A program made the translations under genes and the position numbers. 64,000 nt of DNA from an uncultured Dehalococcoidia bacterium. Its GTDB lineage: Bacteria > Chloroflexota > Dehalococcoidia > Lucifugimonadales > CAJWER01. The number at the start of each line of letters is the position of its first letter. The first letter of the stretch is position 1. The notes below the pieces were generated by a model, which did no database searches, was not told the DNA's origin, and was given only the letters and a program-made list of their open reading frames with translations. Positions 9,493 through 16,886 of the stretch are shown here, piece after piece. The stretch is from NCBI GenBank assembly GCA_958296115.1, contig OY282442.1, forward strand, positions 186,001 through 250,000, given 5' to 3'.

Positions 9493-10593
9493 CTACGTGA
9501 CGTAGGCGACGTCCACCCGGTGGCCTGTGCGTGCGGACTCGTAAGCCGCGTCTATGGTCTGGAGTACCTTCAGCGCGTCGTCGGCTGTCAGGGCCGGGGG
9601 GCGGTCGGCCCGTATGTCGTTGATGAAGCCCTGTACCCAGTCGAACATCCAGAGGCCCGATCCGGTGTATCCGGGCGGGCTGGGCGCGAAGTCGTACTCT
9701 ATCGTCCTCTCCGGGGCATGCGCCCAGCTTGCCGAGGCGCTCTTGACGTCGAGCGTGGGCGAGCCGATTGGCGTCCAATTCGCCTCGCCCTCCAGTCCGC
9801 GGTACACCAGGGCGGTGTCATACCCGCCCTTGGCGCTCTGGAGATAGCCGGCGTGCATGGAGCCGAAGGCGCCGTTCTCATACTCGAAGGCGGCTATCGC
9901 CACGTCCTCCAGCGGCTCGTCTATCAGCCCGACGGGGCGTCCCGTCATGGCCTGGACGGACTTGACCTCGCACCCCATCAGGAATCGCATCACCTCGAGG
10001 TAGTGTCCGCCGAGCATGTGGAGGATGCCGCCGCCCTCGTCCTTGTTGGTGTACAGGAAGCTGGACGGCTCGCGGATCCCCGGCTTGACCTGCCCGGTCA
10101 CCATCCGCGCCTCCAGGTCGAGGGCCCTGCCGAACACGCCGTCGTCTATCATGCGCTTCAGGTCCTGGGCGACCGGGTTGAACCTATGGGGATAGCCCGG
10201 CAGTGCCTTGACCCCGTTCCGGCGTACCGCGCGAACCAAGCCGATCAACTCCCCCGAGGTTCGGGCGAACTGCTTTTCCATGTAGAAGTGCTTGCCCGCC
10301 TCGGCCAGCTTTATGCCCGTGGGCGGCACCTCGGCCGCGGGCAGGACGACCCAAGCGACGTCGAAGCTCTGCTTGGCGATTAGGTCGTCCACGTTGTCGT
10401 AGAGCGCCGCGCCGGGATGGTGACGCTTGGCCTCGTCCAGCAGCGTGGAGTCAGTGTCTTCGCAGTATGCCACCACCTCCGCGCCGTCCACGTGCTTCAG
10501 CGTCTCCAGGTATCCTGTGCCGGCGCCGGGCCGTCCAACGTGCCCGTGCCGCATCCCCACTATCGCAATCCTAAGGTCATCGTTCATGGCCAT
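9493..10593 (-). CDS. Gfo/Idh/MocA family NAD(P)-dependent oxidoreductase
   Basis: Rossmann-fold dehydrogenase of the sugar/inositol type. The N-terminal nucleotide-binding part begins LRIAIVGMRHGH. The usual EKP motif reads EKQFARTSGE, keeping the Lys but with Gln for Pro. The catalytic-domain motif GGGILHMLGGHYLEVMR carries the conserved His. ATG at 10593 (MAMNDDLR) is preferred over the TTG four codons upstream because GGGGGAT immediately precedes it. About 366 residues, normal for the family. The next gene, the frameshifted membrane protein, starts 1 bp after its stop, so they were probably co-transcribed. Substrate unknown. Confidence 0.88.
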   Translation of the reverse strand: MAMNDDLRIAIVGMRHGHVGRPGAGTGYLETLKHVDGAEVVAYCEDTDSTLLDEAKRHHPGAALYDNVDDLIAKQSFDVAWVVLPAAEVPPTGIKLAEAGKHFYMEKQFARTSGELIGLVRAVRRNGVKALPGYPHRFNPVAQDLKRMIDDGVFGRALDLEARMVTGQVKPGIREPSSFLYTNKDEGGGILHMLGGHYLEVMRFLMGCEVKSVQAMTGRPVGLIDEPLEDVAIAAFEYENGAFGSMHAGYLQSAKGGYDTALVYRGLEGEANWTPIGSPTLDVKSASASWAHAPERTIEYDFAPSPPGYTGSGLWMFDWVQGFINDIRADRPPALTADDALKVLQTIDAAYESARTGHRVDVAYVT

Positions 10594-10726
10594 GGCATCC
10601 CCCAACCGCGCGGTGCGCCATAGGATAGCCTATCCACGGCCCGGCTGCATAGCCCGGCCCGGCCTGTGAACAGGGCAAACGCATCCAAATTGCCAAAATT
10701 CCCCCAAAATTGCCCCAATCCACCCC

Positions 10727-10756
10727 TTGACACCGCGAGAACAGCCGTGCTAGTCT
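10727..10756 (+). promoter_or_regulatory. Putative sigma-70 promoter of the repeated non-coding element, copy 1
   Basis: TTGACA at 10727-10732, an 18-bp spacer, then TAGTCT at 10751-10756. In the second copy the -35 is identical and the -10 is TATCCT, so spacing and hexamer character are kept in both. Confidence 0.5.
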
Positions 10757-10762
10757 GGTAGA

Positions 10763-11166
10763 CGGCCCGAAGGGGCGTACACCAAACGAGCGCAGACCCA
10801 CCTCTACCAAATCTTCAGGGTATTCATGCCGCCGCTGCTGTTGGGACGGGGCCCCCGCGGTATGAGAAGGTCGCTCTGTGTTTCGGCGCCCCCCCAGGAG
10901 GACGCAGTGCCAAATGCTCCTCCCCCGTTCCAGGTGCGGACTCTCGGACGACCGGGAGGACCGTAGCCAGCGCAGCCCGACGCCTTGGCGGGTGGAAGGA
11001 CGAAGCGCGAAACGCAGGCGGTCCCGCAAAGGGCCGTCAGCCGTCCGGGAAAGTTAGAGGAGGGGCTGCATCCCCAGTGTCGGCGGGCGATCGACGTCGG
11101 CATCCTCGAAGCAAGTACCGGAGTCACTGCCTTGCAAGGCAAACTCATCTCCCGCGAGAGCGGGAG
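10763..11166 (+). ncRNA. Candidate structured RNA, copy 1
   Basis: Inferred transcript from the promoter above to the hairpin at 11149-11166 (CTCCCGC, GAGA loop, GCGGGAG). Helices that remain pairable in both copies include TACC/GGTA at 10805-10808 and 10819-10822 (TGCC/GGCA in copy 2, a compensatory A-U to G-C change), and GGAGGA at 10897-10902 with TCCTCC at 10918-10923. GGACCG and CGGTCC flank an internal domain, and a 14-bp perfect palindrome lies at 11128-11141. The GACCGTAG motif and the 3' AACTCAT-hairpin arrangement loosely recall HEARO/omega RNAs of IscB elements, but there is no IscB ORF nearby and I cannot run a covariance search. The function is unknown. Confidence 0.45.
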
Positions 11167-11405
11167 AACCAGGAGTAGATAGGGCGCGGGTCGCAAGACC
11201 CGCCAAGTACCCTCTCCCTCACGGGGGAAAGGGCCAGGGTGAGGGCGAACGCCCCGCCCTGCGCCCCTCCCCCGAAGGGAAAGGGCTAGGAGACAAGGGC
11301 GATTCCCCGCCCCGTCCCCTCTCCCCAGACGGGAGAAGGGCCAGGATAAGGGCGATAAGCCCGCAAAGGAGCCGACCGAGACGAAACGAACATAGACGAA
11401 GGAGC

Positions 11406-11422
11406 GCAGGCGTCCCGCCTGC
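11406..11422. repeat. Short hairpin repeat GCAGGCG-TCC-CGCCTGC, copy 1
   Basis: Seven-base-pair stem with a TCC loop. The same sequence occurs at 32820-32836, and with one change in the left arm at 62102-62118, each time in intergenic DNA. Confidence 0.6.
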
Positions 11423-11608
11423 CACCTCACCTCTCCTGGTGAGAAATCCAGGCAGGGGGCGCGTAGGGGCAACCACAAGGGGGTTGGCCCTAGTTCACGT
11501 TGCGATTTCCCCTGGGCCTGTGAAAATTATGATAGAATGACGAGGCGGCCCCGACGAATCGGGGCGCTTTCACGTATCGGCGCCATTCGCGCTTCGGAGA
11601 GGCCCCTG

Positions 11609-12283
11609 ATGGATACCCCAACTGTAACCCTGTCGCCGAGAGAGGTGACGGGGAAGAAGGTCAAGAAACTGCGCCGCAATGGACTGGCGCCGGTCCATTT
11701 CTACGGGCGAGGCGTGGACTCGCTGACCCTGCAGGTCGAGGCAGCGTCGCTTCGTCGAGTGATAGCCGCCGCAGGCCGCAACGTGCCCGTCAGGGTCAGG
11801 ATAGAGGGGAGGGACGGCGAGGAGATTTGCTTCATCCGCGACGCCCAGCGCCATCCCGTGTCCGAGGACTTGCTCCATGTGGACTTCTACCGCGTTGACG
11901 TTACCCGCGTCGTCCTCGCGGAGGTGCCGGTGCTCCTGGATGGCGACGCGCCCGCTGTCCGCAATCTCGGCGGCGTGCTGCTGCAGCCATTCAGCAGCCT
12001 CGAGGTCGAGTCGCTGCCACTGGACATGCCCTCGGCCCTTCACGTTGACGTAACCGGTCTCGAGGACTTCGAGGGCGCGATGCGAATTGGGGACATCCCA
12101 ATCCCCGATGGAGTAACAATCCTGCGGGACGACGAGGAGGTCGTCGCCAGGGTCTCCGCCCCCAGGATCGAGGAGGAGCCGGGCGTAGCGGACGTGGAAG
12201 ACGAGCTTGCCGAGGGCGAGGCTCCGGAAGGCGAGGAAGAGGCCGCCGAGTCCGCGCAGGGCGCATCCGAAGCCTCAGCCTGA
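11609..12283 (+). CDS. rplY: 50S ribosomal protein L25/Ctc
   Basis: L25 of the long CTC form, binding 5S rRNA in the large subunit. The N-terminal L25 beta-barrel covers about residues 5-95 (features KKLRRNGLAPVHFYGRG and the HVDFYRVD strand), followed by the TL5-type C-terminal beta domain (about 100-185) and an acidic Glu/Ala tail. The upstream in-frame ORF extension to 11537 is rejected: ATG 11609 has GGAGAGG at 11596-11602 and starts MDTPTVTLSPREVTG, as family members do. A TATGAT box at 11528-11533 could be its -10. At 224 residues the length is typical of the CTC class. Confidence 0.93.
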   Translation: MDTPTVTLSPREVTGKKVKKLRRNGLAPVHFYGRGVDSLTLQVEAASLRRVIAAAGRNVPVRVRIEGRDGEEICFIRDAQRHPVSEDLLHVDFYRVDVTRVVLAEVPVLLDGDAPAVRNLGGVLLQPFSSLEVESLPLDMPSALHVDVTGLEDFEGAMRIGDIPIPDGVTILRDDEEVVARVSAPRIEEEPGVADVEDELAEGEAPEGEEEAAESAQGASEASA

Positions 12284-12302
12284 CCGCGCCGTCCCCGGAA
12301 TC

Positions 12303-12345
12303 ACCTTCCCCTTCCCCTAACCCTCTCCCTTGACGGGAGAGGGGG
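12303..12345 (+). repeat. Dispersed palindromic element, partial copy (hairpin core)
   Basis: CCCTCTCCC, TTGA loop, then GGGAGAGGG forms the palindromic core of the dispersed element. The left and right ends are missing. It lies between rplY and the E1-alpha promoter and could act as a weak terminator, although no T-tract follows. Confidence 0.6.
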
Positions 12346-12425
12346 CCTTGCCCGTTCGCGCGCATATCTGCCCGTATCACGCCAACTTGGTATGGCATCG
12401 CAACCCGAACGACTATTTTGAGCCT

Positions 12426-12455
12426 TTGACCAATTCGTGTGAACGCCAATATAAT
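12426..12455 (+). promoter_or_regulatory. Sigma-70 promoter for the 2-oxoacid dehydrogenase operon
   Basis: TTGACC at 12426-12431, an 18-bp spacer and a consensus TATAAT at 12450-12455. Predicted initiation near 12462 leaves a leader of about 30 nt before the ATG at 12492. This is one of the best promoter matches in the window. Confidence 0.75.
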
Positions 12456-12491
12456 CCGAGCTCGGATATTCCCCTCAGCAGTCGTGCAGGC

Positions 12492-13517
12492 ATGGACCAG
12501 GGACGAACGGACATAGCGCCGGGACGCGGCCCGACCGATTCGGAGCTGTTGGAGATGTATCGGCTGATGGCGCTGTGCCGCGCATTGGACGAGCGGGTGT
12601 GGCTGATGAATCGGCAGGGGAAGGCGGCGATAGTCGCGTCGGCGCAGGGGCATGAGGCTGGGCAGGTCGGGAGCGTGGCCGCGCTCAGGATAGGGCATGA
12701 CCGCTTCTACATCTACTACCGCGACCTTGCGGCGCTGGTGAGCCTTGGACTGACGCCGGCGCAGATCATGTCAGGGTTCTTGGCAAAGGCGGGCGAGCCG
12801 TTGAGCGGCGGGCGGCAGTTTCCGACTCACGGGGCGCACGCGGGCTTGAACCTGGTGAACCTGTCGAACGTGGTGGCCACGCAGATACCGCAGGCCGTCG
12901 GCGACGCGCTGGCGTCGAAGATGCGCGGGGAGGACGCGGTAACCATCGTCTATTTCGGGGACGGGGCCGCGAGCGTGGGGGACTGCCACGAGGGGATGAA
13001 CTTCGCGGCAATCCACAAGCTGCCCGTCGTCTTCTTCTGCGAGAACAACGGGTACGCCATATCGGTGCCGCTGTCCAAGCAGATGGCGGTGGACAGCGTG
13101 GCGGGCCGGGCCGAGGGCTACGGGATGCCCGGGGTGGTCATAGACGGGACGGATGTCTCGGCGGTGTACGAGGCGACGGCCGCGGCGGCGGAGCGGGCGC
13201 GGGCGGGGGAAGGGCCGACGCTGATAGAGGCGATGGTGGAGCGTTACCTGCCGCATACGAGCGATGACGACGACAGCCGCTATCGGCCTCGTGGCGACAT
13301 CGAGGAGGCGCGGAAGAAGGACCCGGTCAAGATGCTGCGCGAGCGGCTGCTTGCGGACGGCATCCTGGATGAGGAGACGGACGAGCGGTTTTCCGCGGAT
13401 GCGAAGCGGGCGGTCAACGAAGCCACTGAGGAGGTGGAGGCGGCGCCGCACCCGGACCCGTCTTCGTTCTACGACCACGTGTACGCGGGCGATACGGGAG
13501 GGGCGTCATCGCGGTGA
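12492..13517 (+). CDS. 2-oxoacid dehydrogenase E1 component, alpha subunit (branched-chain type)
   Basis: Thiamine-diphosphate-dependent E1-alpha subunit that decarboxylates a 2-oxoacid and passes the acyl group to lipoyl-E2. The ThDP/Mg motif GDGAASVGDCHEGMN begins near residue 156. The phosphorylation-loop region reads HTSDDDDSRYR, which resembles branched-chain 2-oxoacid dehydrogenases (HTSDDDPTRYR) more than pyruvate dehydrogenases. ATG 12492 gives 341 residues and follows a strong promoter; upstream in-frame starts lie in promoter DNA. It is followed by E1-beta with a 1-bp overlap and then by E2. Substrate preference (branched-chain 2-oxoacids versus pyruvate) is inferred from one motif. 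Confidence 0.93.
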   Translation: MDQGRTDIAPGRGPTDSELLEMYRLMALCRALDERVWLMNRQGKAAIVASAQGHEAGQVGSVAALRIGHDRFYIYYRDLAALVSLGLTPAQIMSGFLAKAGEPLSGGRQFPTHGAHAGLNLVNLSNVVATQIPQAVGDALASKMRGEDAVTIVYFGDGAASVGDCHEGMNFAAIHKLPVVFFCENNGYAISVPLSKQMAVDSVAGRAEGYGMPGVVIDGTDVSAVYEATAAAAERARAGEGPTLIEAMVERYLPHTSDDDDSRYRPRGDIEEARKKDPVKMLRERLLADGILDEETDERFSADAKRAVNEATEEVEAAPHPDPSSFYDHVYAGDTGGASSR

Positions 13518-14491
13518 TGTCGGTGATAGACGCGGTTCGGGAGGCCATGCGGGAAGAGATGGCCAGGGACGAGCGCGTGTTCGTGATGGGGGAGGACATC
13601 GGCGCGAGGGGTGGCGTGTTCCTTGCCACGGACGGGTTCGTAGAGCAGTTCGGCGAGGAGCGAGTGATAGACACGCCGTTGGCGGAGTCGTCCATCGCGG
13701 GGATAGCGCTTGGGGCTGCGATGAACGGGATGCGGCCAATCGCGGAGATCGAGTTCGCGGACTTCATCTGGCCGACGTTCAACCAAGTGGTGGGCGAGGC
13801 GGCGCGTGTCCGGTACGGCACGGCGGGCAGCCTTGGCGCGCCAATGGTGTTGCGAGCTCCCTACGGCGGCGGCGTGCGGGGCGGGCTGTACCACTCGCAG
13901 AGCCCTGAGGCGTACTTCGCGCACACGCCTGGGCTGAAGGTCGTCGCGCCTGCCACGCCCTACGACACCAAGGGGCTGCTGAAGAGCGCGGTGAGGGACG
14001 AGGACCCTGTGATCTTCCTGGAGCACAAGCGGACGTACCGGCTGGTGCGCGGCGACGTGCCGGACGAGGAGTACACGCTGCCCATCGGGGCCGCGGACGT
14101 GAAGATGGAGGGCAGCGACATCAGCGTCATATCATACGGGCTGATGCTGCATCTGTGCCTGGAGGCGGCGCGCGAGCTGGCGGACGAGGGCGTGAGCGTA
14201 GAGGCGCTGGACCTCCGGACGCTGCGTCCGCTGGACTCGGAGGCTATCCTTGCGACGGCGCGGAAGACGGGCAAGGCGCTCATCGTGCATGAGGATACGA
14301 AGGCGGTCGGCGTTGGCGCGGAGGTGGCGGCGATCATCGCGGAGGAGGCGTTCGAATACCTGGACGGCCCGATAATGCGGGTTGCGGGGCCGGAGGTTCC
14401 GGCGATGCCCTTCAGTCCGACGCTCGAGGCGATGTTCATGCCGGACACGGAGCGGATAGCGAACGCGATGCGTGAGCTGGCGCGGTATTGA
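13517..14491 (+). CDS. 2-oxoacid dehydrogenase E1 component, beta subunit
   Basis: Partner of E1-alpha, completing the heterotetrameric ThDP enzyme. Family features include GEDIGARGGVF, the DTPLAESSIAG motif, the IEFADFIWPTFNQ helix, the GGGVRGGLYHSQSPE loop with the conserved His, and LEHKRTYR. ATG 13517 overlaps the E1-alpha stop (TGATG), indicating translational coupling; an in-frame GTG precedes it directly. At 324 residues it has the standard length. The E2 gene follows after about 37 bp. Confidence 0.94.
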   Translation: MSVIDAVREAMREEMARDERVFVMGEDIGARGGVFLATDGFVEQFGEERVIDTPLAESSIAGIALGAAMNGMRPIAEIEFADFIWPTFNQVVGEAARVRYGTAGSLGAPMVLRAPYGGGVRGGLYHSQSPEAYFAHTPGLKVVAPATPYDTKGLLKSAVRDEDPVIFLEHKRTYRLVRGDVPDEEYTLPIGAADVKMEGSDISVISYGLMLHLCLEAARELADEGVSVEALDLRTLRPLDSEAILATARKTGKALIVHEDTKAVGVGAEVAAIIAEEAFEYLDGPIMRVAGPEVPAMPFSPTLEAMFMPDTERIANAMRELARY

Positions 14492-14528
14492 GCCGAGGAG
14501 ACATCAGGGCGCTGAAGATGGAGTCGTC

Positions 14529-15767
14529 ATGAAGATAGAGCTGCCGCACGTTGGGGAGTCGGTCACGGAAGGGGTCATCGGCCGGTGGCTGAAGCAGGTC
14601 GGCGATTCGGTCGAGAAGTACGACGCGCTCGTCGAAGTCGTTACCGACAAGGTGAGCATGGAGGTTCCGTCGCCCGCCTCCGGAGTGCTTACGAGCATCC
14701 TAGTTGAGGAGGGCGAGACGGTCCCGATGGGGACGGTGATTGCGGAGATGGAGGTGAGCGGCGGCGAGGAAGAGACGCCAGGCGATGCCCAGGGAGCGGA
14801 CGCTGGGGGTGAGGCTGCGGTCATGGACCGGGTGGGCGCTCTGTTGACGGACGTTGCGCCGGTCGGCCCCACGGGATCGGGGGGAGCCATCACGGCGGGG
14901 GCTGGGATGGCGGGGAGTCGGAGCGGGCGATACTCTCCGGCGGTGCTGCGCCTGGCGGAGCGGCACGACGTGGACCTGTCGCAGGTCGAGGGAACGGGCA
15001 TGAGCGGGCGTGTTACGCGCAAGGACGTGCAGGCGTTCATCGAGGCCCGCGGGGCGCGGGACGCGCCGGCGGCGGACGAGGAGCGGGTTCCGCTCACGCC
15101 CATCCGCCGGATGATCGCCGAGAACATGACCAGGAGCGCGGCGACGATACCCGAGGCGTGGACGCTCGTGGAGGCGGACGTGTCGAGCTTGGCGCGGCTC
15201 AGGGAGCGAGTGAAGGGCGAGTTCGCCCGGCGTGAGGGCGTGAACCTGACGCACCTGGCATTCGTGGTGAAGGTCGTCGCGGAAGCCCTGAGGGAGCATC
15301 GGATGGTGAACGCATCGTGGGACGGGGACGCGATAATCTTGAAGCGGCGCGTGAACGTCGGGATAGCGGTGGCGGCGCCGGCGGGGCTGGTCGTGCCCGT
15401 GATTCACGACGCGGACGAGCTCAGCGTCGCGGGGCTGGCGAAGAGGATAGACGACCTGGCGGGACGCGCCCGCGGGGGCAAGCTGGGGCTGGATGACGTG
15501 CGGGGCGGAACGTTCACCATCAACAACACCGGGGCGCTCGGCTCGGTGGTTGGCAAGGCGATCATCAACCCGCCGGAGGCGGCCATACTGAACACGGAGT
15601 CCATCGTGAAGCGGCCGGTCGTGGTCGGGGACGGCATAGCGATCCGTTCGATGATGAACCTGTGCCTGACGTTCGATCATCGCATCCTCGACGGCGCGGA
15701 GGCGGGCGTGTTCATAGGAGACGTGAAGCGCCGCCTGGAGGCGATAGATCCGGATATGGGCGTGTGA
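14529..15767 (+). CDS. Dihydrolipoamide acyltransferase, E2 component of 2-oxoacid dehydrogenase complex
   Basis: 412-residue E2 with one lipoyl domain (about residues 1-76; lipoyl-lysine K41 in VVTDKVSMEV), a Gly/Ala-rich linker, a peripheral-subunit-binding domain (about 134-170, from RYSPAVLRLA) and the acyltransferase core. The core carries the catalytic His-Asp pair in FDHRILDG (about 384-391). ATG 14529 is chosen: the lipoyl domain begins at once (MKIELPHVGES) and GATGGAG precedes it. It completes E1-alpha/E1-beta/E2. No E3 (dihydrolipoamide dehydrogenase) gene is in the window, so E3 must be encoded elsewhere. Confidence 0.95.
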   Translation: MKIELPHVGESVTEGVIGRWLKQVGDSVEKYDALVEVVTDKVSMEVPSPASGVLTSILVEEGETVPMGTVIAEMEVSGGEEETPGDAQGADAGGEAAVMDRVGALLTDVAPVGPTGSGGAITAGAGMAGSRSGRYSPAVLRLAERHDVDLSQVEGTGMSGRVTRKDVQAFIEARGARDAPAADEERVPLTPIRRMIAENMTRSAATIPEAWTLVEADVSSLARLRERVKGEFARREGVNLTHLAFVVKVVAEALREHRMVNASWDGDAIILKRRVNVGIAVAAPAGLVVPVIHDADELSVAGLAKRIDDLAGRARGGKLGLDDVRGGTFTINNTGALGSVVGKAIINPPEAAILNTESIVKRPVVVGDGIAIRSMMNLCLTFDHRILDGAEAGVFIGDVKRRLEAIDPDMGV

Positions 15768-15798
15768 CCCCAGAGTCAGGCGGCTGCGCCGGGGACGG

Positions 15799-15872
15799 AT
15801 TCCCGCCTTATCCCCTCTCCCTTGACGGGTGAGGGTGATTCAGGATGCCAATACTACATTGAAGCAGTACTA
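15799..15872 (+). repeat. Dispersed palindromic element, copy 2
   Basis: Reference orientation: CCCGCCTTATCCCC, hairpin CCTCTCCC-TTGACGGG-TGAGGG, GTGATTCAGGATGCCA, and the right end ATACTACATTGAAGCAGTAC. The last ~35 bases are nearly the same as in the copy at 47434. It lies between the convergent E2 and MfnB-like genes. Confidence 0.8.
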
Positions 15873-15893
15873 GCCTTCCCCCAGGGGCTGGCC

Positions 15894-16886
15894 CTATTTC
15901 ACCGACGGCTGGATCAGGATGCGCATGGAGCCGTCGTCGTCCTTGCGCTGGGTTAGCACGCTGTGGCTTCCCTTCTCTGCCCAGACGAGCACGTCGTAGG
16001 TGTTGAGCACGTCGGGCATGATGACCTCGACGAAGGACTTGGAGTTGGACTCGACCTGCTCCGCGAGCTCGGCGAGGATGCTGGCGCAGCTCTTGCCCGT
16101 GCCGTCTATGACCACCCAACCGCCCTGCGCGCCGTTGGTGGAGGCGGCGTGCGCGCCGTCGCGCACGTCAACCTGGCCGGATCGCCTGACGTCCAGCTGG
16201 CGCTTGAACTCCGCGACGGCTTCCCAGTACACGCCCTCCGTGCGCTCTCCCTTGGCGCAGACGGCGCCGCGGACGCCGACGATGTCGGGATTTATGCGGG
16301 CGAGCTCGTCTATGTCGTCGAGTCTGAGGTGCCCCGAGAGGGCGGTGCTCATGCCCAGTCGCTTGCCCTCGAATACCATGTCGCGGAGCTCGACTTCGGG
16401 GATGAAGTCGAACAGGTTGCGTCCGTCCTTGCTCAGCGTGTCGATGAGCCAGCCGTCGCACTCGCTGTCCCTGGCGAGATCGACCATTCGGCGCGGCTCG
16501 AGGCCGCCGTCGAATAGGTGGTTGTCGGCGAACAGTGAGCCGATGAGCTTGGTGTCGAAGCCGTTCAGGGCCCTCTTGGAAGCCTGGAGTATCTCGACTG
16601 CCTCGTCGTATTCGGACCTCATGAAGCCGACCTTGACCGACGTGGCGTTGAGAGCGCCTGCGGTATAGACGGCCATGGCCACGGTGCCCGCCTGGTTGGG
16701 AACGACGCCGAGCGTCACGCTGGCGTGATGTTCCGGGGGCACGGTCTCGCGGACCTGCTTGACCAAGCTGGGTTCGGCGGAGCCCACAAGGGCTTCCTGG
16801 AGGTTCTTGACGTCCACGATGTCGGCGCCGCCCCTGAGGGCTTGGTGCGCTTCGGGAAGGTCCTGGATGCTCACCATCAATAGCAT
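15894..16886 (-). CDS. MfnB-like (5-formylfuran-3-yl)methyl phosphate synthase domain fused to a TusA-like domain
   Basis: 330 residues. Residues 1 to about 235 match the MfnB/DUF556 TIM-barrel family, which in methanogens condenses two glyceraldehyde-3-phosphates into the furan precursor of methanofuran. Residues known to be catalytic in Methanocaldococcus MfnB align: D25 and K27 (ADIVDVKN), K85 (SVKVGF), and D149 and K153 (LIDTLSKDG). IVGVRGAVC is also typical. Residues about 255-330 resemble TusA: IDGTGKSCAS at the active-site loop, DVLVWAEKGSHSV, then ILIQP. The CPxP motif is reduced to CAS, so sulfur transfer is doubtful. Its ATG directly follows the stop of the DapA-like gene, so the two form an operon. 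No other furan-cofactor gene is visible in the window. Confidence 0.8.
   Translation of the reverse strand: MLLMVSIQDLPEAHQALRGGADIVDVKNLQEALVGSAEPSLVKQVRETVPPEHHASVTLGVVPNQAGTVAMAVYTAGALNATSVKVGFMRSEYDEAVEILQASKRALNGFDTKLIGSLFADNHLFDGGLEPRRMVDLARDSECDGWLIDTLSKDGRNLFDFIPEVELRDMVFEGKRLGMSTALSGHLRLDDIDELARINPDIVGVRGAVCAKGERTEGVYWEAVAEFKRQLDVRRSGQVDVRDGAHAASTNGAQGGWVVIDGTGKSCASILAELAEQVESNSKSFVEVIMPDVLNTYDVLVWAEKGSHSVLTQRKDDDGSMRILIQPSVK

Larger units (their letters stand above)
10694..11402 (+). repeat. Long non-coding repeat, copy 1 (~710 bp)
   Basis: This stretch recurs at 31960-32669 with roughly 90-95% identity by eye. It opens with A/C-rich AAAATTGCCCC-type sequence, then a promoter-like pair, about 400 nt of potentially structured sequence, and a tail of three hairpins related to the dispersed CCTCTCCC/GGGAGAGG elements. 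Both copies lie in the same orientation between genes. No ORF is shared that looks like protein: the frames open in both copies are Arg/Ser/Pro-rich and lack family motifs. It occupies most of the ~1 kb gap between the oxidoreductase and rplY. Confidence 0.85.

Noticed and set aside
10577-11029. Minus-strand ORF conserved in both copies of the long repeat (also 31884-32294)
   Set aside because: The shared translation is Arg/Ser-rich without a motif. Copy differences include many non-synonymous changes and the frames diverge at the ends; RNA structure explains conservation better.
10985-11182. Plus-strand 65-codon ORF in the long repeat as a small gene
   Set aside because: No Shine-Dalgarno and no family; it overlaps several predicted helices. 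A start like this also occurs in copy 2, but substitutions do not favour synonymous positions.
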